A stretch of 64,000 nucleotides of DNA from Bacteroides sedimenti. Lineage in GTDB: Bacteria > Bacteroidota > Bacteroidia > Bacteroidales > Bacteroidaceae. A program made the position numbers and the translations under genes. Of the stretch, positions 63,284 through 64,000 are shown in pieces. Positions within the stretch are counted from its first letter, which is position 1; every line of letters starts with the position of its first letter. Below the pieces are notes generated by a model. It made no database searches, was not told the DNA's origin, and was given only the letters and a program-made list of their open reading frames with translations. The stretch spans positions 1,488,001 through 1,552,000 of the forward strand of contig NZ_AP028055.1 of the NCBI RefSeq assembly GCF_040365225.1, read 5' to 3'.

Positions 63284-63354
63284 GTCAACCAGTATCAGTG
63301 TTTGACTATATATTGGTCAACCAATTATCTACTTAGGGGCATTTGTAGTCAACC
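63284..63354. repeat. GTCAACC repeats at exact 32-bp spacing
   Basis: GTCAACC occurs at 63284, 63316 and 63348, each 32 bp apart. An inverted GTTTGAC at 63300-63306 pairs with the middle copy. The first and last copies also share the following ATCAGT context. Confidence 0.6.
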
Positions 63355-63441
63355 GAAATCAGTTTAACACACCCCCAACGTTGCATTAAGAATCTCAAAG
63401 GAAGCACTAATCATTTATTGGCGAGGGATTAACCCAATCAT

Positions 63442-63515
63442 GTACATGTTTACCTCCTAATCTTGTACATGTTTGAGTTCAATCTTGTACATGATTGGGG
63501 CGTATCTTGTACATG
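63442..63515. repeat. Tandem array of GTACATG, 22-23 bp period (locus D)
   Basis: The word (C/T)(A/T)TGTACATG(T/A)TT recurs with GTACATG at 63442, 63465, 63487 and 63509 (steps of 23, 22 and 22). Intervals are not conserved. The core TGTACA is palindromic, as at loci B and C. Confidence 0.8.
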
Positions 63516-63742
63516 ATTGGAGTAATTCATCAGGTTGTTTTAGTTAATTCATTGAGCAGCTTTTATAGTTGACGGATTAAGGCTGGTTACTTCCACTATT
63601 TACTTTGCTATTAGGTTACTCGGCGAGCAGTAAATTTACAGAAGAAAAATTGCATATATTGCTATATATCAACATTATAGATAAGCATAAAGAAAGAGAT
63701 GGAGAGCTTATTGCTTCATAGAACAACCAGTTTTGTAAACTT

Positions 63743-63885
63743 TTTTAGTGGCAGTGTGGCAGAGGAAACATCCTTTTTCCAATTCTGTAAATCGTAATTC
63801 GAAAAAAAATCTTTTTGAAGAATTTTCATTTTTCATTTTCTGAAACCGTAATATAGACAATTTTACTGCCACACTGCCACTAAAA
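63743..63885. repeat. Inverted-repeat element 2 (perfect 20-bp arms, 103-nt interior)
   Basis: The left arm TTTTAGTGGCAGTGTGGCAG (63743-63762) pairs perfectly with CTGCCACACTGCCACTAAAA (63866-63885). The arms contain an internal direct repeat GTGGCAG-T-GTGGCAG. The interior begins GGAAACAT and ends GACAATTTTA, echoing the GAAAAGGCAT start and GTCGATTTTA end of element 1. Confidence 0.9.
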
Positions 63886-64000
63886 TTATTTACATGTAGG
63901 GAAACCTGATGATTTATCAATGAAATTCAGTCCGGAATGGGTTAAACCTATTTCTTTTCAATAGTCTTTAAATAAATGATATACACTCTTTTTTAAACAA

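Noticed and set aside
63074..63367. A 97-codon + strand ORF in the right-end repeat block
   Set aside because: It runs across several inverted and spaced repeats, has unusual composition and no family pattern. It is more likely a chance frame in non-coding DNA.
63708..63920. A 70-codon minus-strand ORF covering inverted-repeat element 2
   Set aside because: It spans the palindrome arms and interior; its amino acids follow from the repeat and there is no RBS or promoter.

Overview
The window looks like a chromosomal segment of a Bacteroidales bacterium, most likely Bacteroides or a close relative. The evidence is the Bacteroidetes-type -7 box (TAnnTTTG) upstream of many genes, AT-rich leaders that mostly lack Shine-Dalgarno sequences, and typical family content: S46 dipeptidyl-peptidases, DUF4835, DUF4348, DUF4369, the SDR-type threonine dehydrogenase, and the ftcD-hutUHI histidine pathway. 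I see no rRNA, tRNA, IS element, prophage or CRISPR array.

Layout. 0-9 kb: a secreted thioredoxin-fold protein, DUF2007, phoH, folC, a Fic AMP-transferase flanked by direct repeats, ridA, and an ECF sigma factor with a membrane/beta-barrel partner. 9.4-17.6 kb (minus): an apparent seven-gene operon, dnaN-exonuclease-coaBC-DUF4835-recN-rlmB-TPR pseudoprotease. 17.7-25.5 kb: an OB-fold protein with an SSB-like tail, a lipoprotein, murB, an MBL hydrolase, two tandem CpxP/Spy-like proteins, divergent tdh and kbl (threonine to glycine), and plsC. 25.6-31.2 kb: a DUF4369 lipoprotein and a dpp7-dpp11 pair. 31.9-34 kb (minus): metallophosphatase, glycosyltransferase and HicB-like protein. 34.1-38 kb: a divergent divalent-cation locus with corA one way and a PRC/MgtE_N/CBS protein plus an Nramp-related transporter the other. 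38.1-40.3 kb: two thioredoxins, reverse rubrerythrin and a Fur/PerR regulator. 40.6-50 kb: nadE and glycan-degrading enzymes (MGH1-like, GH20, GH89). 50.4-53 kb: cstA and an M23 peptidase. 53.3-59.8 kb (minus): histidine catabolism to glutamate. 60-62.6 kb: DUF1697, PhzF, a secreted hypothetical and an hsdM relic. 62.6-64 kb: about 1.4 kb of repeat-rich non-coding DNA.

The strongest lead is the corA / mgtE-like divergent region (35.04-35.49 kb). Each transcription unit has its own TACTTTTGC -7 box, then a very short ORF with an acidic N-terminus (MDEGPADILKLEY and MDDYHSKN, both opening AAAATGGACGA). Two mutually exclusive hairpins follow, one of which masks a strong Shine-Dalgarno. This is the layout expected of a magnesium-sensing leader-peptide attenuator based on ribosome drop-off, here apparently duplicated on opposite strands.

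The second lead is a class of intergenic arrays at four loci (about 8.96-9.09, 31.80-31.88, 42.66-42.80 and 63.44-63.52 kb). Short words recur every 20-23 bp (two helical turns); the word differs at each locus but the spacing does not. The third lead is a pair of elements near the right end with 20-bp inverted arms and 103-104 nt interiors. Their arm sequences differ between copies, but each copy's arms still pair.
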